Part shown: positions 63,240 through 64,000 of the stretch, piece by piece
How the letters are laid out: each line of letters starts with the position of its first letter
Numbering within the stretch: the stretch's first letter is position 1
Source of the DNA: Bizionia sp.
GTDB lineage: Bacteria; Bacteroidota; Bacteroidia; Flavobacteriales; Flavobacteriaceae
NCBI GenBank assembly: GCA_020631395.1
Contig: JAHDHI010000009.1
Location: 1-64,000 of the forward strand
Direction of reading: 5' to 3'
Length of the DNA stretch: 64,000 nucleotides
Notes under the pieces: model-generated
The model's input: only the letters and a program-made list of their open reading frames with translations
Databases searched by the model: none
What the model was told of the DNA's origin: nothing
Made by a program: the position numbers and the translations under genes

Positions 63240-64000
63240 ATGAAGAAAAGAGTTATTTTTTTATGTATGCTATCGCTTTCCTTGTTTGGCTATGGGCAGT
63301 CAAAGACCTCGCTTGAAACACTGATCTCTAAAATTAAAGGAGACGAAAACAGTTTTAATGCCACTTATCGAACGCCTTTGTCAATAGAGAAGGAGCATTT
63401 CAATCAGAATATTTCAGATTATGACGTATACATAGTTGACGAAAACAATTTTAGGATTCAGTCTAAAAAAAACGAAGGGATTGTTTTTCAGTATGTCTAT
63501 GTCAAAGGAAAGGGATCAGGCATAGCTGTGAACATCAATAGAGAATTTGGTTATAGATTGTCAAATTCAACTAAAAATGGAGAAGTGCTTTTTACCAAAA
63601 CGATTAAAGACGATCTGATTTTTACTTGTGGAACATCTCATGGTCACTCAAAGGAAGTTCAATCGGGACAAGTAAATAAAAAATTGGATTCCAGTGTCAA
63701 CAGGAATATTGGAAATTCGAATACGGTTACAGACCCGTTGCTATTGGAAAGTAGACCAGGAGCAACGCATTTGATCTATCTGGATTACGATGGAGAGGAT
63801 AGCTTGCCAGGGTGGGAAAATTATAATTATTCTACAACGGTTGTCGATGTACCAGATGATCTAAAGCGCGAGTTCTGGGAAGAAACAGCTGAAGATTTTT
63901 TGCCTTTCGATGTCAATGTAACCAACAATAGGACGTTGTATGACAACCATAGTGATGAATTAACCAAGAGTTGGGTTGTAATTGCCGATTTTGGAAATCA
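63240..64000 (+). CDS. Tandem paralogue of the metallopeptidase (cut by window end)
   Basis: An open frame of 253 codons running off the window end without a stop. It starts MKKRVIFLCMLSLSLFGYGQ, a signal peptide like that of the gene before it. Segments align well with the first 250 residues of that paralogue, for example TDPLLLESRPGATHLIYLDY, PGWENYNYS and ADFGN against VLANFNNPG. The pro-region and early catalytic domain are present; the HExxH motif lies beyond the end. The 97 bases between the genes have no terminator, so they may share a transcript. Confidence 0.88.
   Translation, partial: MKKRVIFLCMLSLSLFGYGQSKTSLETLISKIKGDENSFNATYRTPLSIEKEHFNQNISDYDVYIVDENNFRIQSKKNEGIVFQYVYVKGKGSGIAVNINREFGYRLSNSTKNGEVLFTKTIKDDLIFTCGTSHGHSKEVQSGQVNKKLDSSVNRNIGNSNTVTDPLLLESRPGATHLIYLDYDGEDSLPGWENYNYSTTVVDVPDDLKREFWEETAEDFLPFDVNVTNNRTLYDNHSDELTKSWVVIADFGN

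Overview
The window looks like chromosomal DNA of a marine-type member of the Flavobacteriaceae (Bacteroidetes). The evidence is AT-rich DNA, several matches to the Bacteroidetes -7 promoter box TAnnTTTG (one with a well-spaced -33 TTG in front of a tRNA gene), type IX secretion C-terminal sorting domains (YPNPT motifs), a GYDIA-type GHMP kinase beside a degradative-type HMG-CoA reductase, and an envelope block (coaX, outer-membrane protein, TPR protein, lptC, CNNM/CBS protein, parvulin) of the sort found in flavobacteria. Genus and species cannot be fixed from sequence reading alone.

Layout. (1) 1-1.45 kb: a Fic-domain gene bounded by short inverted repeats, then about 540 bases with no recognisable gene. 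(2) 1.99-19.76 kb, minus strand: a Wzx/Wzy-type exopolysaccharide or O-antigen operon. From its 5' end it runs gmd and fcl (GDP-L-fucose), flippase, polymerase, two glycosyltransferases, a kinase pair of unclear role, two more glycosyltransferases, a WecG/TagA-type transferase, a WecA/MraY-type priming enzyme, a Wza-like export lipoprotein, a Wzc-like tyrosine autokinase and an FkbM methyltransferase. (3) 20.75-30.07 kb, minus strand: a large arsenosugar gene cluster. The core unit is an AhpD-like protein, the radical SAM enzyme ArsS, a rhodanese, a TIGR04282 transferase, a secreted DM13 protein, purine nucleoside phosphorylase and ArsM, closed by a strong terminator. A second group follows: a PiT phosphate transporter, a fatty-acid-hydroxylase-like membrane protein, a DUF547 lipoprotein and a TIGR04283 transferase. 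(4) 30.2-31.4 kb: a Na+/H+ antiporter. (5) 31.45-35.82 kb: an accessory island next to the 3' end of tRNA-Phe. It holds a palindrome-rich block, orphan genes, an ATP-grasp protein, a SUKH protein and a relic of an IS3-family transposase in frame with it.

(6) 36.0-43.8 kb, plus strand: the pantothenate kinase and outer-envelope biogenesis operon, ended by a 21-bp terminator hairpin. (7) 44.2-46.9 kb: an orphan small gene and two mevalonate-pathway genes. (8) 47.1-51.6 kb: DPP-IV-like peptidase, peptide transporter and a secreted thioredoxin, a peptide-scavenging group. (9) 51.6-56.4 kb, minus strand: comEC, NlpC/P60 lipoprotein, lpxB, a small membrane protein and surE. (10) 56.7-59.9 kb: tail-specific protease and an OppC-like permease. 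(11) 59.95-60.73 kb: a gap that may encode a short transcript with a 49-residue reading frame. (12) 60.7-64.0 kb: two tandem paralogous T9SS-exported metzincin-type metallopeptidases; the second is cut by the window end.

The most interesting parts are the extended arsenosugar cluster, the unexplained kinase pair inside the polysaccharide operon, and the repeat-bounded accessory genes at tRNA-Phe.
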